A stretch of 64,000 bases of DNA from Saccharofermentans sp. Its GTDB lineage: Bacteria; Bacillota; Clostridia; Saccharofermentanales; Saccharofermentanaceae. Positions within the stretch are counted from its first letter, which is position 1; the number at the start of each line of letters is the position of its first letter. Below the pieces are notes generated by a model. That model searched no databases, had not been told where the DNA came from, and saw nothing but the letters and a program-made list of their open reading frames with translations. The stretch spans positions 162,532 through 226,531 of the forward strand of contig JAKSRJ010000001.1 of assembly GCA_024403715.1 (NCBI GenBank), given 5' to 3'. Positions 16,730 to 26,225 of the stretch are shown here, in pieces. The translations under genes and the position numbers were made by a program.

Positions 16730-17404
16730 ATGGAAGAAATGGTAAACGTATTCTTTAATGGTAAGAAGTACCAGGTGCCGGCTGAACTCACAATCATGAC
16801 GGCTATGGAGTATGCTGGCTACACTCTCGTTAGAGGTGTAGGTTGCCGTCACGGTTTCTGTGGAGCTTGTACAACAATCTACAGAATCAAGGGCAAGAAC
16901 GAGCTTCACACATGCCTTGCATGCCAGACAAAGGTTCAGGAAGGCATGTATATTGCAAGAATCCCTTATTTCCCAACAGATAAGAGAACATACGACATCA
17001 ACGATATCAAGGCTAATCAGGAAGTAATGATGTCCTTGTATCCTGAGATTTATGCTTGTATCGGATGTAATGCTTGTACAAAGGCTTGTACACAGAGCCT
17101 TAACACAATGCAGTACATTGCATACGCTCAGAGAGGTGATTTCAAGAAGTGTGCAGAAGAGTCTTTCGACTGCGTATCTTGTGGCTGCTGCTCAGTAAGA
17201 TGCCCAGCTGGTATCTCACACCCAATGGTAGGTCTCCTTGCTAGAAGACTTAACGGTAAGTATTTGACACCTGAGGCATCCCACCTCAACACAAGAGTTG
17301 ACGAGATCAACGATGGTAAGTTTGATGAAGCTATGGCTGACATGATGACTAAGCCTCTCGATCAGATCAAAGAGCTCTATAACACTAGAGAAATTGAGAA
17401 GTAA
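16730..17404 (+). CDS. Fumarate-reductase-like iron-sulfur subunit (FrdB/TfrB N-terminal type)
   Basis: The 224-residue protein has a plant-type [2Fe-2S] domain (C39, C44, C47 and C62) followed by two cubane motifs, CIGCNACTKAC near 108-118 and CVSCGCCSVRCPAG near 147-160. This is the layout of FrdB/SdhB and of the N-terminal half of methanogen thiol:fumarate reductase TfrB, whose C-terminal half is an HdrB-like CCG domain. Here the HdrB-like protein is a separate gene at the head of the same operon. No membrane-anchor subunit follows. It is 18 nt after flxA and 15 nt before the flavoprotein gene. Confidence 0.85.
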   Translation: MEEMVNVFFNGKKYQVPAELTIMTAMEYAGYTLVRGVGCRHGFCGACTTIYRIKGKNELHTCLACQTKVQEGMYIARIPYFPTDKRTYDINDIKANQEVMMSLYPEIYACIGCNACTKACTQSLNTMQYIAYAQRGDFKKCAEESFDCVSCGCCSVRCPAGISHPMVGLLARRLNGKYLTPEASHLNTRVDEINDGKFDEAMADMMTKPLDQIKELYNTREIEK

Positions 17405-17419
17405 GGAGGATATAGAATA

Positions 17420-19030
17420 ATGTACGCACCATATCCAGAAAATATGATGGAGTCCATCGCTAAGGTTGAAGCTACAAGAGCTGCACGTATGGCTACAGAG
17501 CCACGTCGTCTTACAGCTGACGAGAAGGATGATCTCCTCCAGAAGTTCCACCCAGACTACAACAATGACTCTTTCGCAGAGATCAAGGTTGGTCCTAACA
17601 AGGGTCAGAGAGCTCCAGTAGAGCTTGCCGAGATGCTTCATTCTACAAGCCGTCTTATGACAGACTCTGTAGATCTTAATAAGATTGATTACGATGTAGA
17701 CGTACTCGTTATCGGTGCCGGTGGTGCAGGTTCTTCCTGCGCTATCGAGGCTCACAACGCAGGCGCTAACGTAATGATCGTTACAAAGCTTCGTATCGGT
17801 GACGCTAATACAATGATGGCTGAGGGTGGTATCCAGGCTGCTGATAAGGAGAATGACTCCCCAGTACAGCACTACCTTGACTGCTTCGGTGGTGGTCACT
17901 TCATGGCTAGACCTGAGCTCGTTAAGAGACTTACTTCTGAGGCTCCTGATGCAATTCAGTGGCTCAACAGACTCGGTGTAGAGTTTGATAAGGAAGAAGA
18001 CGGTACAATGGTTACAACACACGGTGGTGGTACATCTCGTAAGAGAATGCACGCTGCTAAGGACTACTCCGGTGCTGAGATCATGCGTACTTTGAGAGAT
18101 GAGGTTATCAACCTCGGTATCCCAGTAATCGAGTTCACATCTGCTGTAGAGCTTATTAAGGACGATAAGGGTCAGGTTGCTGGTGCTGTTCTTCTCAACA
18201 TGGAGACAGGTGACTATTCTGTAGCAAGAGCTAAGACAGTTGTTATCGCTACTGGTGGTGCTGGTAGAATGCACTACAATGGCTTCCCAACATCTAACCA
18301 CTACGGTGCTACAGCTGACGGTCTTATCCTTGGTTACAGAGCTGGTGCTCCACTTCTTTACCAGGATTCCATTCAGTATCACCCAACAGGTGCTGTTCAC
18401 CCATCTCAGATTCTCGGCGCTCTCGTTACAGAGAAGGTTCGTTCTGTAGGTGCTCAGCTTGTTAATGCTAACGGTGAAGCTTATATCCACCCACTCGAGA
18501 CACGTGACGTTAACGCTTCTGGTGTTATCCGTGAGTGCCGTGAGGGTCGTGGTGTAGACGTACCTGGTGGTCTCCAGGGCGTATGGCTCGATACTCCAAT
18601 GATTGAGATTCTCGGTGGTGAGGGTACAATCGAGAAGAGAATCCCAGCTATGTTCCGTATGTACATGAACTACGGTATCGATATGAGAAAGGTACCTATC
18701 CTCATCTACCCAACACTCCACTATCAGAATGGTGGTCTCGAGATCAATGGTGAGGGATTCACAAATGCTATCCCTAACCTCCTCGTTGCTGGTGAGGCTG
18801 CTGGTGGTATCCATGGTACAAACCGTCTCATGGGTAACTCTCTCCTCGACGTTATCGTATTTGGTCGTAACGCTGGTAAGAAGGCTGCTGCTAAGTACAA
18901 GGATGTTGAGCTTGGTAATATGAACATCGATCACGTTGCAGCTTACGATAAGGAGCTTAAGGATGCTGGTCTTGAGACTGGTGAAGTATCTCCAAAGCTT
19001 CTCCCTAAGTACGCTAGACACGAGAGATAA
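17420..19030 (+). CDS. Soluble fumarate-reductase/aspartate-oxidase-family flavoprotein
   Basis: The 536-residue protein belongs to the FrdA/SdhA/NadB family. It has FAD motif VIGAGGAGSS near 96, MMAEGGIQAA, HGGGTSRKR, HPTGAVHP, the TEKVRSVG catalytic-Arg region, LHYQNGG, and GEAAGGIHGTNRLMGNS near 455. The His that binds FAD covalently in membrane-bound FrdA/SdhA is replaced (ANTMMAEGG instead of SHTxxAxGG), so FAD should be non-covalent, as in NadB and TfrA. Pairing with the FrdB-like subunit favours a fumarate-reductase-like role over aspartate oxidase. It is the last gene of the hdr/flx operon, closed by a strong terminator. No transmembrane partner is encoded. Confidence 0.85.
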   Translation: MYAPYPENMMESIAKVEATRAARMATEPRRLTADEKDDLLQKFHPDYNNDSFAEIKVGPNKGQRAPVELAEMLHSTSRLMTDSVDLNKIDYDVDVLVIGAGGAGSSCAIEAHNAGANVMIVTKLRIGDANTMMAEGGIQAADKENDSPVQHYLDCFGGGHFMARPELVKRLTSEAPDAIQWLNRLGVEFDKEEDGTMVTTHGGGTSRKRMHAAKDYSGAEIMRTLRDEVINLGIPVIEFTSAVELIKDDKGQVAGAVLLNMETGDYSVARAKTVVIATGGAGRMHYNGFPTSNHYGATADGLILGYRAGAPLLYQDSIQYHPTGAVHPSQILGALVTEKVRSVGAQLVNANGEAYIHPLETRDVNASGVIRECREGRGVDVPGGLQGVWLDTPMIEILGGEGTIEKRIPAMFRMYMNYGIDMRKVPILIYPTLHYQNGGLEINGEGFTNAIPNLLVAGEAAGGIHGTNRLMGNSLLDVIVFGRNAGKKAAAKYKDVELGNMNIDHVAAYDKELKDAGLETGEVSPKLLPKYARHER

Positions 19031-19068
19031 TTTTCAAGTCAATAATAACGGGCAAGTTATTTGAAATA

Positions 19069-19103
19069 ATGCCGGAGTGGATATGTCCCTCCGGCATATT
19101 TTT
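19069..19103 (+). terminator. Terminator of the hdr-flx-frd-like operon
   Basis: ATGCCGGAG (19069-19077) pairs perfectly with CTCCGGCAT (19089-19097), followed by ATTTTT. Confidence 0.93.
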
Positions 19104-19173
19104 ATGCCAAATTGAAGGTGAATCGTATTATAATAAAAAGGTTAATTGAAGTAATAATAAAGGAGAGGACCTC

Positions 19174-19659
19174 ATGAGCTCTGATTTTGATTACAGCTTT
19201 ATTGATGAGATTCTTGAGAGGCATGGAACTGATCACGGTGCTATCATCGCGATTCTCCAGGAAATCCAGGAAAAGTATAATTATCTACCAAGAGAAGTTT
19301 TTCCATACTTATCTAAGAAGATGAACTTCGGCGAGGCTCGTATTTATGGCGTAGCTACATTCTACGAGAACTTCTCGTTAGAGCCTAAGGGTAAGTACAT
19401 CATTCGTTGCTGCGATGGTACAGCTTGTCACGTAAGAGGTTCACAGCCTATTTTAAATCAGTTAAGAGAAGAGCTTGGCTTATCAGAGTCCAAGGCTACA
19501 ACTGATGATTTTATGTTTACTGTAGAGACTGTAAGCTGTCTTGGTGCATGCGGCCTTGCTCCAGTAATCACAGTTAACGGTACAGTTTATCCAGCTATGA
19601 CACCTATAGCTGTTTCCGAATTACTTAAAACTTTGAAGGAGGAGGCAGCAAATGGATAA
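19174..19659 (+). CDS. hydC: HydC, NuoE-like [2Fe-2S] subunit of bifurcating hydrogenase
   Basis: The 161-residue protein is a thioredoxin-fold [2Fe-2S] subunit of NuoE/HydC type. The cluster cysteines are CDGTACHVRGS at about 86-96 and CLGACGLAP at about 127-135. It works with HydB and HydA. AAGGAGAGG precedes the ATG. It overlaps hydB by 8 nt, showing a coupled operon. A TATAAT lies at 19129-19134, but I find no good -35 box. Confidence 0.93.
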   Translation: MSSDFDYSFIDEILERHGTDHGAIIAILQEIQEKYNYLPREVFPYLSKKMNFGEARIYGVATFYENFSLEPKGKYIIRCCDGTACHVRGSQPILNQLREELGLSESKATTDDFMFTVETVSCLGACGLAPVITVNGTVYPAMTPIAVSELLKTLKEEAANG

Positions 19660-21532
19660 GTTAACTTCAAGAGAAGAACTTATTGCTTTACGTGAACGTA
19701 GCAGCAATTCCTTAAGACTTGAAAAGACAAAGATTCTTGTTTGCGGTGGTACAGGTTGTGTCGCTGGTGGATCTTTGCAGATTAGAGACAAGATTCGTGA
19801 GCTTTTGGAAGCTAAGGGTATCGAGGTTGCAGTTGAGCTTGGACATAATGAGATCCATAGCGACGTTGTAGGCATCAAGACTTCAGGTTGCCACGGCTTC
19901 TGTGAGATGGGACCACTCGTTAGAATCGAGCCACAGGGCTACCTCTATACTAAGGTTAAGATTGATGACTGCGAAGAAATCGTAGCATCTCTTGAGACTG
20001 GTGATTGTATTGAGCGCCTGGCATATAAGCAGAATGGTGTTGTTTACCAAAAGCAGGAAGATATTCCTTTCTATAAGGCTCAGACACGTAAGGTCTTAGA
20101 GCACTGCGGTCTCATTAACGCTACTTCAATCCAGGAGTATATTGCTCTTGGTGGTTACGAGGCTCTCGAGAAGGCTCTTTTTGAGATGACTCCAGATGAG
20201 ATTATTGATGAAGTTACAGAATCTAATCTTCGTGGCCGTGGAGGCGGAGGATTTAAGGCAGGCCGTAAATGGAAGAGCTGCCAGGTTCAAAAAGATCCAG
20301 TTAAGTACATCGTATGTAATGGTGATGAAGGTGACCCAGGTGCATTTATGGACCGTTCCATCATGGAGGGTGACCCTAACAGACTTTTGGAAGGTATGAT
20401 TATTGCAGGCGTTGCTATTGGTTCTTCCGAAGGTTATATCTACGTAAGAGCAGAGTATCCTCTCGCAGTAGAGAGATTAAAGCTTGCTATCGCACAGGCT
20501 GAAGAGCTTGGTATTTTGGGCGATAATATTTTAGGCTCAGGTAAGGCATTTCACATTCACATCAACCGTGGTGCTGGTGCATTCGTTTGTGGTGAGGGTT
20601 CTGCTTTAACACAGTCTATTGAGGGTAAGCGTGGTATGCCTCGTGTTAAGCCTCCTAGAACTGTGGAGCACGGTCTTTATGAGAAGCCAACAAACCTTAA
20701 TAACGTAGAGACATATGCTAACGTTCCAATGATTATCATGAATGGAGCAGCTTGGTATAAGTCTATTGGACCAGAGAATTCTCCTGGAACTAAGGCATTT
20801 GCTTTGACAGGTAACATCAATAACACAGGTCTTATCGAAGTTCCTATGGGTACAACACTTCGCGAAGTTATCTTCGACGTAGGTGGTGGTATGCGTGGCG
20901 ACGGTAAGTTTAAGGCTGTTCAGATTGGTGGTCCATCAGGTGGTTGTTTAACTGAGAAGGACCTCGACATTCCACTCGATTTTGACTCTCTCCAGAAGGT
21001 AGGAGCTATGATTGGTTCTGGTGGTCTCGTAGTTATGGATGACCACACATGTATGGTTGAAGTTGCACGTTTCTTCATGAACTTCACTCAGAATGAGTCC
21101 TGCGGTAAGTGTGTACCTTGCCGTGAGGGTACAAAGAGAATGCTCGAGATTTTGGAGAGAATCGTTGCTGGCAATGGTCGCGACGGTGATATCGAACTTC
21201 TCGAGGAGCTCGCAGATACTATTTCTCATACAGCTCTTTGTGGTCTTGGTAAGTCTGCACCTTCTCCTGTTCTTTCTACAATTAAGAACTTCCGTGAGGA
21301 GTATGAGGCACATATCTACGATAAGAAGTGTCCTGCAGGTCAGTGTAAGAAGCTAGTAAGCTATGTTATTGAGCCTGATCTTTGTAAGGGATGCTCCAAG
21401 TGTGCTCGTAACTGCCCAGTTAACGCTATTACTGGTGAGATCAAGCACCCATTTACTATCGATCAGAACAAGTGCATTAAGTGTGGCGCTTGCGTATCTA
21501 ACTGCCCATTCAAGGCAATCAAGGAGGCTTAA
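19652..21532 (+). CDS. hydB: HydB, NuoF-like NADH/FMN subunit of bifurcating hydrogenase
   Basis: The 626-residue subunit binds NADH and FMN. The N-terminal thioredoxin-like [2Fe-2S] domain has CGGTGC and SGCHGFCEMGP. The NuoF core has GRGGGGFKAGRKW, GDEGDPGAFMDRS and the [4Fe-4S] motif ESCGKCVPCREGT near 483-495. A C-terminal two-cluster ferredoxin extension (CKGCSKCARNCP, CIKCGACVSNCP) is typical of HydB in electron-bifurcating hydrogenases. Together with HydC and HydA this fits the reaction H2 + NAD+ + oxidised ferredoxin, run in either direction. The gene starts inside hydC and ends 2 nt before hydA. Confidence 0.94.
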   Translation: MDKLTSREELIALRERSSNSLRLEKTKILVCGGTGCVAGGSLQIRDKIRELLEAKGIEVAVELGHNEIHSDVVGIKTSGCHGFCEMGPLVRIEPQGYLYTKVKIDDCEEIVASLETGDCIERLAYKQNGVVYQKQEDIPFYKAQTRKVLEHCGLINATSIQEYIALGGYEALEKALFEMTPDEIIDEVTESNLRGRGGGGFKAGRKWKSCQVQKDPVKYIVCNGDEGDPGAFMDRSIMEGDPNRLLEGMIIAGVAIGSSEGYIYVRAEYPLAVERLKLAIAQAEELGILGDNILGSGKAFHIHINRGAGAFVCGEGSALTQSIEGKRGMPRVKPPRTVEHGLYEKPTNLNNVETYANVPMIIMNGAAWYKSIGPENSPGTKAFALTGNINNTGLIEVPMGTTLREVIFDVGGGMRGDGKFKAVQIGGPSGGCLTEKDLDIPLDFDSLQKVGAMIGSGGLVVMDDHTCMVEVARFFMNFTQNESCGKCVPCREGTKRMLEILERIVAGNGRDGDIELLEELADTISHTALCGLGKSAPSPVLSTIKNFREEYEAHIYDKKCPAGQCKKLVSYVIEPDLCKGCSKCARNCPVNAITGEIKHPFTIDQNKCIKCGACVSNCPFKAIKEA

Positions 21533-21534
21533 TA

Positions 21535-23241
21535 ATGAAAACCGATAATTACATGATAATTGACGGCATGCCGGTTGCTCTTGATGGTACTGAGAGAAAC
21601 CTCATCGAGGTTATCCGTAAGAGTGGCATCGAAATGCCAACATTCTGCTATCACTCAGATCTTTCTATTTACGGTGCTTGCCGTATGTGTATGGTAGAGG
21701 ATGAGAGAGGTCGCTTGATGGCTTCCTGTTCTACTCTTCCTTATCCAGGAATGAACGTTAAGACTAATACAGAGAGACTTAGAAGATATCGTCGTAATAT
21801 CTTGGAACTCTTGTTATCTGAGCACTGTAACGACTGTACTACATGCTCTAACAACGGTACATGTCACTTACAGTCTCTTGCTATTAAGTTCAATGTACGT
21901 AACTTAAGATTTGAGAATACAAGAACTGAGGAGCAGAAAAAGGTTGATGATTCTTCTCCATGTATCATTCGCGATCCAAGCAAGTGTATCCTCTGTGGAG
22001 ACTGTGTTCGTGAGTGTAATGAGATTCAAGATGTCGGCGCAATCGACTTTGCTCACCGTGGATCTAACTGCTCTATTAGTACTGCATTTGATATTCCACT
22101 TTCACAGTCTACATGCGTAGGCTGTGGACAGTGTGCAGCTGCTTGTCCTACTGGTGCTATCGTTGTTCGTGATAACCGCTCCATCGTATGGAAGAAGCTT
22201 GATGATCCTAATACTTTCGTTACATGCGAGATTGCTCCTGCAGTTCGTGTTGCTATCGGTCGCGCTTTAGGTGTAGCGGAAGGTAAGAACTCCATGGGTA
22301 AGATTGTTGCAGCTTTGCACCGTATGGGATTTGATGAAGTATACGATACAAGTACTGCTGCTGATCTTACAGTAATCGAAGAGGCAAACGAGTTCTTAGA
22401 GAGAATAGAGAAGGGTGATAAGCTACCACTATTTACATCATGCTGCCCAGCTTGGGTTCAGTATGTTGAGAAGAAGTATCCTGAGTTCCTTCCTAATGTA
22501 TCTACATGTAAGTCTCCTATGAGCATGTTCGCTGCTGTTATTAAGGCTCATCAGAAAAAGCATGATCCTAATGGAGAGAAGAACTACTACCACGTAGCAA
22601 TCATGCCTTGTACAGCTAAAAAGTTTGAGGCTCAGAGAGATGAGTTTAAGACTGATGGTAAGCCTGATACAGATATCGTTATTACAACTCAGGAGCTTAT
22701 CAAGATGATTCGCGAGAGTGGTATTCTCTTTGATATGATTGAGCCAGAGTCAATTGATATGCCTTTCGGTGAGGCATCAGGTGCTGGTGTTATCTTCGGT
22801 GTAACAGGTGGTGTTACAGAGGCAGTACTTCGTCGTATTTCAGATGATAACTCTCGTGCAACAATGAAGGCTATCGAGTACACTGGTGTACGTGGCTTCG
22901 AGGGTATTAAGGAAGCAACAGTTATGAAGAATGGCCGTGAGGTTAATATTGCTGTTGTAAGTGGTCTTGCAAATGCAGGTAAACTTTTAAAGCAGATTAA
23001 GTCTGGTGAGAAGTCATATGACCTAGTCGAAGTTATGGCTTGCCCTGGTGGTTGTATATCTGGTGCAGGCCAGCCTTACCTCTCACGTGTCGAGAGATTA
23101 GAGCGTGGCGAAGGTCTTTACAAGACAGACAACAACATGGCTGTTAAGAGATCACAGGATAATCCTCTTGTTAAGGAACTTTATAACGGCATACTTAAGG
23201 ATAGAGAGCACGAGCTCCTACACGTTGATTACCTCAAGTAA
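21535..23241 (+). CDS. hydA: HydA, [FeFe]-hydrogenase catalytic subunit
   Basis: The 568-residue protein has all H-cluster signatures: TSCCPAW near 299-306, MPCTAKKFE near 357-365 and EVMACPGGCISGAGQP near 497-512. Upstream are an N-terminal [2Fe-2S] domain (CYHSDLSIYGACRMC), the His-Cys cluster motif HCNDCTTCSNNGTC, and two [4Fe-4S] motifs (CILCGDCVREC, CVGCGQCAAACP). This is the group A multi-domain form that pairs with HydB and HydC as a bifurcating enzyme. The L3 motif has GAG where many relatives have GGG. No maturases (HydEFG) are in the window. It is the third gene of hydCBA. Confidence 0.96.
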   Translation: MKTDNYMIIDGMPVALDGTERNLIEVIRKSGIEMPTFCYHSDLSIYGACRMCMVEDERGRLMASCSTLPYPGMNVKTNTERLRRYRRNILELLLSEHCNDCTTCSNNGTCHLQSLAIKFNVRNLRFENTRTEEQKKVDDSSPCIIRDPSKCILCGDCVRECNEIQDVGAIDFAHRGSNCSISTAFDIPLSQSTCVGCGQCAAACPTGAIVVRDNRSIVWKKLDDPNTFVTCEIAPAVRVAIGRALGVAEGKNSMGKIVAALHRMGFDEVYDTSTAADLTVIEEANEFLERIEKGDKLPLFTSCCPAWVQYVEKKYPEFLPNVSTCKSPMSMFAAVIKAHQKKHDPNGEKNYYHVAIMPCTAKKFEAQRDEFKTDGKPDTDIVITTQELIKMIRESGILFDMIEPESIDMPFGEASGAGVIFGVTGGVTEAVLRRISDDNSRATMKAIEYTGVRGFEGIKEATVMKNGREVNIAVVSGLANAGKLLKQIKSGEKSYDLVEVMACPGGCISGAGQPYLSRVERLERGEGLYKTDNNMAVKRSQDNPLVKELYNGILKDREHELLHVDYLK

Positions 23242-23247
23242 TTAATA

Positions 23248-24783
23248 ATGAAGGAAGTAACAGAGCTTAAATTAACTAAGAAAAAGCTGTCGGCACCAGT
23301 AGTATTTCTACTGGTGCTTGCAGCTTTAATTTATAGTCCATTTGCAGGTATTACTTCTATGAATGGAATGGTAGGCGATACTGCCATTCAGATTAAGCTT
23401 GGACTTGATGGTTTGGCGTCGGGTCATTTTATTACTGATGAGATTTATAGTTGGCATCCAGATTTGGTGTTTACGGCTCACGAGAGTGGATGGTATCTGC
23501 TTTTGGGTTTGGCGTATAAGCTACTTAATATCTGGGGGGTGATTCTAGTTGGTTGTATATTTACCTATGGAGCAGTTTTTACTGCTGTTTTACACCTTAA
23601 GGATAGAGTACATCCTTTAATCACAGCCTTAGTACTTGTTATAACTCCGTTCTTGGGTGGATTCCCAGATTATAATGTTCGTCCTGCAGTGACATCCTGC
23701 TTTGCACTGACTTTATTAATAGTCACTATGATAGGTGAACGTAAGGCTACTTTTAAGGCCTCATTGTTTGCCGTGCTATGCTTTGTATTAGCTTGGCTTC
23801 ACGGTGGTATACTACCGCTTTTCTTTGCAGTATATGTCATGTTTATTGTGGTTAGTTTGATTTATCGAGACTTTAATTCTGCGAAAGTATTAATTCTAGG
23901 AGCGTTAATTGGATTTAGTTTATCTCTCCTTAATCCGATAAATATTAGAATCTGGACATTTGGTCTTCGTCAGTCTACAGCGACAGATTTGTGGGCACAG
24001 GTAGACGAATGGAATCCGATGCATTTTTCAGTTGTTCAGATTGTGCTGATTCTATTAGTTCTTATTGGATTTATGGTGTCTGATAAGGTGCGATTATTCG
24101 ATAGAAAGACAATAACCAAGCTTTGTCTTCTTTGTATGTTTTTCATCGCGACTTGTGTGTATAAGAGATTTGTCGCCTATTTTTCTTTGACTTACATCTT
24201 ATTTGCTCCTGAAGCATATGAAGCCCTTTTTCCATGGATAGTTAAAAATCTATTTAAAATCGAAAAGAAGATCTCTTTGTCTGAAAGTTTCTATTATTTG
24301 CTGGCTGTTGTATGTGGACTAATGACAATAGCAGTTGGTGTAATTAATGTTGGTAACTATCTGCCTACCGGTACTTATGCAGATATTGAGAAAATGGCGG
24401 CTTATGATGTAGACGCTATAGAATTCATTAAATCACAAGGTTATGAGAAGGTCTTTAATTCTTTTAACACAGGTGCTTGGCTCACTTTTTATGACGTTGA
24501 TGTTCATATTGATAATAGAATTGATCCATATATGCGAGAGTTTTCCTCTGAAGACCATATTAGAGGTCAGATGAACGTGGCTTCACTTGCTGATTTAGAT
24601 GCTTTTAGAGCAAGATATGATAACGATGCTTTTCTTATAGATATGTCGGATGGATATTCTTATTTACTATATGAGATTGAAACCTATGCTGCTGACAGGT
24701 ATCAGGTTGTCTATGATAATGTTGTAGAATCCTCTATAAATGGCATTTCAAACATGCGATTCGTAGTTGTTGAATGTCAATAA
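23248..24783 (+). CDS. Polytopic membrane protein, GT-C glycosyltransferase-like
   Basis: The 511-residue protein has about ten to twelve hydrophobic helices and a soluble C-terminal portion. The first loop after helix 1 carries GDTAIQIKLGLDG and HESGWYL, and the tail reads FNSFNTGAWLTFYDVDVHIDNRIDPY, the pattern seen after the helices in lipid-linked-sugar glycosyltransferases of the GT-C fold. The assignment is by resemblance only. The ATG lies 6 nt after the hydA stop without a good ribosome site, so translation may depend on coupling to hydA. Confidence 0.65.
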   Translation: MKEVTELKLTKKKLSAPVVFLLVLAALIYSPFAGITSMNGMVGDTAIQIKLGLDGLASGHFITDEIYSWHPDLVFTAHESGWYLLLGLAYKLLNIWGVILVGCIFTYGAVFTAVLHLKDRVHPLITALVLVITPFLGGFPDYNVRPAVTSCFALTLLIVTMIGERKATFKASLFAVLCFVLAWLHGGILPLFFAVYVMFIVVSLIYRDFNSAKVLILGALIGFSLSLLNPINIRIWTFGLRQSTATDLWAQVDEWNPMHFSVVQIVLILLVLIGFMVSDKVRLFDRKTITKLCLLCMFFIATCVYKRFVAYFSLTYILFAPEAYEALFPWIVKNLFKIEKKISLSESFYYLLAVVCGLMTIAVGVINVGNYLPTGTYADIEKMAAYDVDAIEFIKSQGYEKVFNSFNTGAWLTFYDVDVHIDNRIDPYMREFSSEDHIRGQMNVASLADLDAFRARYDNDAFLIDMSDGYSYLLYEIETYAADRYQVVYDNVVESSINGISNMRFVVVECQ

Positions 24784-24883
24784 TATTACATTTAATTTAA
24801 CATTTTTTTAAAGTCCCTTATTATTATTAAAAGATGTGTAAAATTGTTAGAAGATAGGTGTTATCGGAGGAATCTTTGAGACA

Positions 24884-26215
24884 ATGAAACGCATTCTTGC
24901 AGTTGCATTATCGTTATTAGTAATAGGTCAGACTACAACAGTTTTAGCGGCAGATATCCCTTTTGCTAATTTAATTAACTATGACGTAGTAGCGTCAGAT
25001 GTAAATTCAATTGAAGCCTTTACAGCAAATCTGTATACGAGCTTTCTTGGTCGTGTTGGTTCTGTAGAAGAGAGTCAGTACTGGATTAATAAGCTTCGTT
25101 CAGGAAGCATTACTGGAGTTCAGGCTGTAGCTGGTTTTTATAATAGTAGTGAGTATCAAAACAGACTTAAGACTATTTCAAATGAAGATTATATTCGTAG
25201 CCTTTACCAGGGTGTTTTGATTCGTGAAGCTGATAGTGTAGGAATCGAATTCTGGACAGGTAAAATTAACGGTGGAATGAGTAAGGTTGATATTCTAGGA
25301 GGATTCTTAGATTCAGCAGAATTTGGTGCAAACTGCGCTAGAGCTGGTATTACGCCAGGCCACTTTGGAAACAACGCTCCATCAACAACAGCATCTACTC
25401 CTGTACCAACAGCAGCTCCAGTAGCGCAGGTTACAGGCGACAGAAATCAGGTAAATGATTTTGTTAGAAGACTCTACACAATCATCCTTAACCGTGGTTG
25501 TTCTGATACAGAACTTGCAGATTGGACAGATAAGCTTTTAAGTGGCAGCGTAACAGGTTCACAGGTAATCAGAGGATTTATCGATAGTACTGAATTTGCT
25601 TCTCGTAATGTATCTAACGATGAGTTTGTTAGTATTTGCTTTAGAGCAATTCTTGGTAGAGAAGCAGATAGCGTAGGTCTTAATGAATGGACGACAAGAC
25701 TTAATAATGGAACTTCAAGAAGTTCTATTGTAACTGGTTTTTGTGGTTCTGATGAGTTCGCTAATCTTTGCAAGAATTACGGTATCACTCCAATTAGAAT
25801 TGTTAATTTTCCACAGGCAAGAGCTAGACTTGATATTATCGGTCATGATTTAAGAGCGGCGTATAACTGGAGCGTTATGCCATATACTAGAAATAATGCT
25901 TGGACAAATCCAGCTCTTGGTAGTGATTATTATGCTCAGATTGGTTTTGCTAACCATACAGGTAACTGCTATGTAATGGCTGCAACATTCTATGAGATGG
26001 CAGTGGAACTTGGTTATGAGGCTCATCAGGTTGGAGGAATGGTTCCTTCTGTTCGTGGTGGCATGACACCTCATTCTTGGGTAGAAGTTGTAATTGATGG
26101 TCAGATTTACGTTGTTGACCCAGATTACCAGTATAGTACTGGTAACTCAGGTTATATGATTCGTTATCGTCAGCCAGGAACATGGGTATATTCCGATTAT
26201 CAGCGCATGAACTGA
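24884..26215 (+). CDS. Secreted protein with two DUF4214 repeats and a transglutaminase-like domain
   Basis: The 443-residue protein starts with a signal peptide cleaved near VLAA (residue 22). Two DUF4214-type repeats follow (about 40-165 and 190-305), each with LYxxxLxRxx, YW/EW and SxEF signatures. A Thr/Pro/Ala linker lies between them. The C-terminal 130 residues form a transglutaminase/protease-like domain: catalytic Cys in GNCYVMAATFYEMA, His in TPHSWVEVVIDG and Asp in VVDPDY. It is probably surface-exposed and may act on or bind glycan or protein. GGAGGA lies 13 nt before the ATG, a long spacing. An acidic lipoprotein gene follows after 10 nt. Confidence 0.78.
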   Translation: MKRILAVALSLLVIGQTTTVLAADIPFANLINYDVVASDVNSIEAFTANLYTSFLGRVGSVEESQYWINKLRSGSITGVQAVAGFYNSSEYQNRLKTISNEDYIRSLYQGVLIREADSVGIEFWTGKINGGMSKVDILGGFLDSAEFGANCARAGITPGHFGNNAPSTTASTPVPTAAPVAQVTGDRNQVNDFVRRLYTIILNRGCSDTELADWTDKLLSGSVTGSQVIRGFIDSTEFASRNVSNDEFVSICFRAILGREADSVGLNEWTTRLNNGTSRSSIVTGFCGSDEFANLCKNYGITPIRIVNFPQARARLDIIGHDLRAAYNWSVMPYTRNNAWTNPALGSDYYAQIGFANHTGNCYVMAATFYEMAVELGYEAHQVGGMVPSVRGGMTPHSWVEVVIDGQIYVVDPDYQYSTGNSGYMIRYRQPGTWVYSDYQRMN

Positions 26216-26225
26216 GGTAATTAAG

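Noticed and set aside
17216..19021. 601-codon open frame antisense to the FrdA-like gene
   Set aside because: The sense strand has a complete flavoprotein family match. The antisense frame is rich in Thr, Ser, Leu and Val with no motif, and results from biased third-position codon use.
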